A DNA stretch of 6,163 bases from Planctomycetota bacterium (GTDB lineage: Bacteria; Planctomycetota; SKW154): positions 1 through 6,163 of the forward strand of contig JAOAAR010000032.1 of assembly GCA_026418755.1 (NCBI GenBank), in the 5' to 3' direction. The position numbers and the translations under genes were made by a program. Of the stretch, positions 6,144 to 6,163 are shown piece by piece (positions within the stretch are counted from its first letter, which is position 1; every line of letters begins with the position of its first letter). The notes beneath the pieces were generated by a model. The model was not told the origin of the DNA. It saw only the letters and a list, made by a program, of their open reading frames with translations, and made no database searches.

Positions 6144-6163
6144 CTGTCTCTTATACACATCTG
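6144..6163. other. Nextera/Tn5 mosaic-end adapter remnant (not genomic)
   Basis: CTGTCTCTTATACACATCT (6144-6162) is identical to the 19-base Tn5 mosaic end used in Nextera libraries, and the final G agrees with the next adapter base of one of the two Nextera reads. It sits exactly at the right edge and breaks into the carA reading frame, adding the well-known artefact peptide YKRQ. It is library contamination, not a transposon. Confidence 0.95.

Noticed and set aside
6144..6163. Tn5 end as evidence of a real transposon insertion in carA
   Set aside because: The sequence is the engineered library mosaic end, at the exact contig edge, with no transposase or target duplication visible; library adapter is the simple explanation.
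1..6163. CRISPR array, tRNA or rRNA gene, toxin-antitoxin or defence system
   Set aside because: I saw no spaced direct repeats, no cloverleaf or rRNA-like stretch, and nearly all bases are taken up by five recognisable metabolic genes.

Overview
The window holds five protein-coding genes, all on the minus strand and packed closely. In transcription order (right to left) they are carA (partial), carB, bpsA, speD and panB (partial). Base composition is intermediate, Shine-Dalgarno sequences are clear, and one gene pair overlaps by ATGA, so this is a prokaryote. The best lifestyle clue is bpsA (N4-bis(aminopropyl)spermidine synthase) next to speD (S-adenosylmethionine decarboxylase). Branched-chain polyamines are known mainly from thermophilic and hyperthermophilic archaea and bacteria, so a thermophile is likely. 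I cannot decide between bacterium and archaeon. Two sigma70-like promoter candidates lean bacterial, while CarB and CarA are of the type shared by Bacteroidetes, archaea and eukaryotic CAD.

Right end (5682-6163): the C-terminal glutaminase part of CarA. The last 20 bases (6144-6163) are not genomic. They match the Nextera transposase mosaic end plus one further adapter base, so the contig really ends at 6143 and the apparent 'MYKRQ' N-terminus is an artefact. Middle right (2518-5685): complete CarB, overlapping carA by 4 bases. It makes carbamoyl phosphate for pyrimidines and arginine.

Middle left (896-2439): a promoter candidate, then bpsA and speD, 28 bases apart when the better-supported speD start is used. 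SpeD makes decarboxylated SAM and BpsA uses it to put aminopropyl groups on spermidine, so the pair forms a two-gene module for branched polyamines. A GC-rich palindrome follows speD. Left end (1-700): panB, ketopantoate hydroxymethyltransferase of the pantothenate/CoA pathway, with its own Shine-Dalgarno and a possible promoter. It is cut by the window start.

All five genes belong to recognisable metabolic families, and I see no mobile element, CRISPR array, tRNA, rRNA or unknown defence-like system. The points most worth checking are the adapter at the end, sequence peculiarities of BpsA, and the divergent regulatory domain of CarB.
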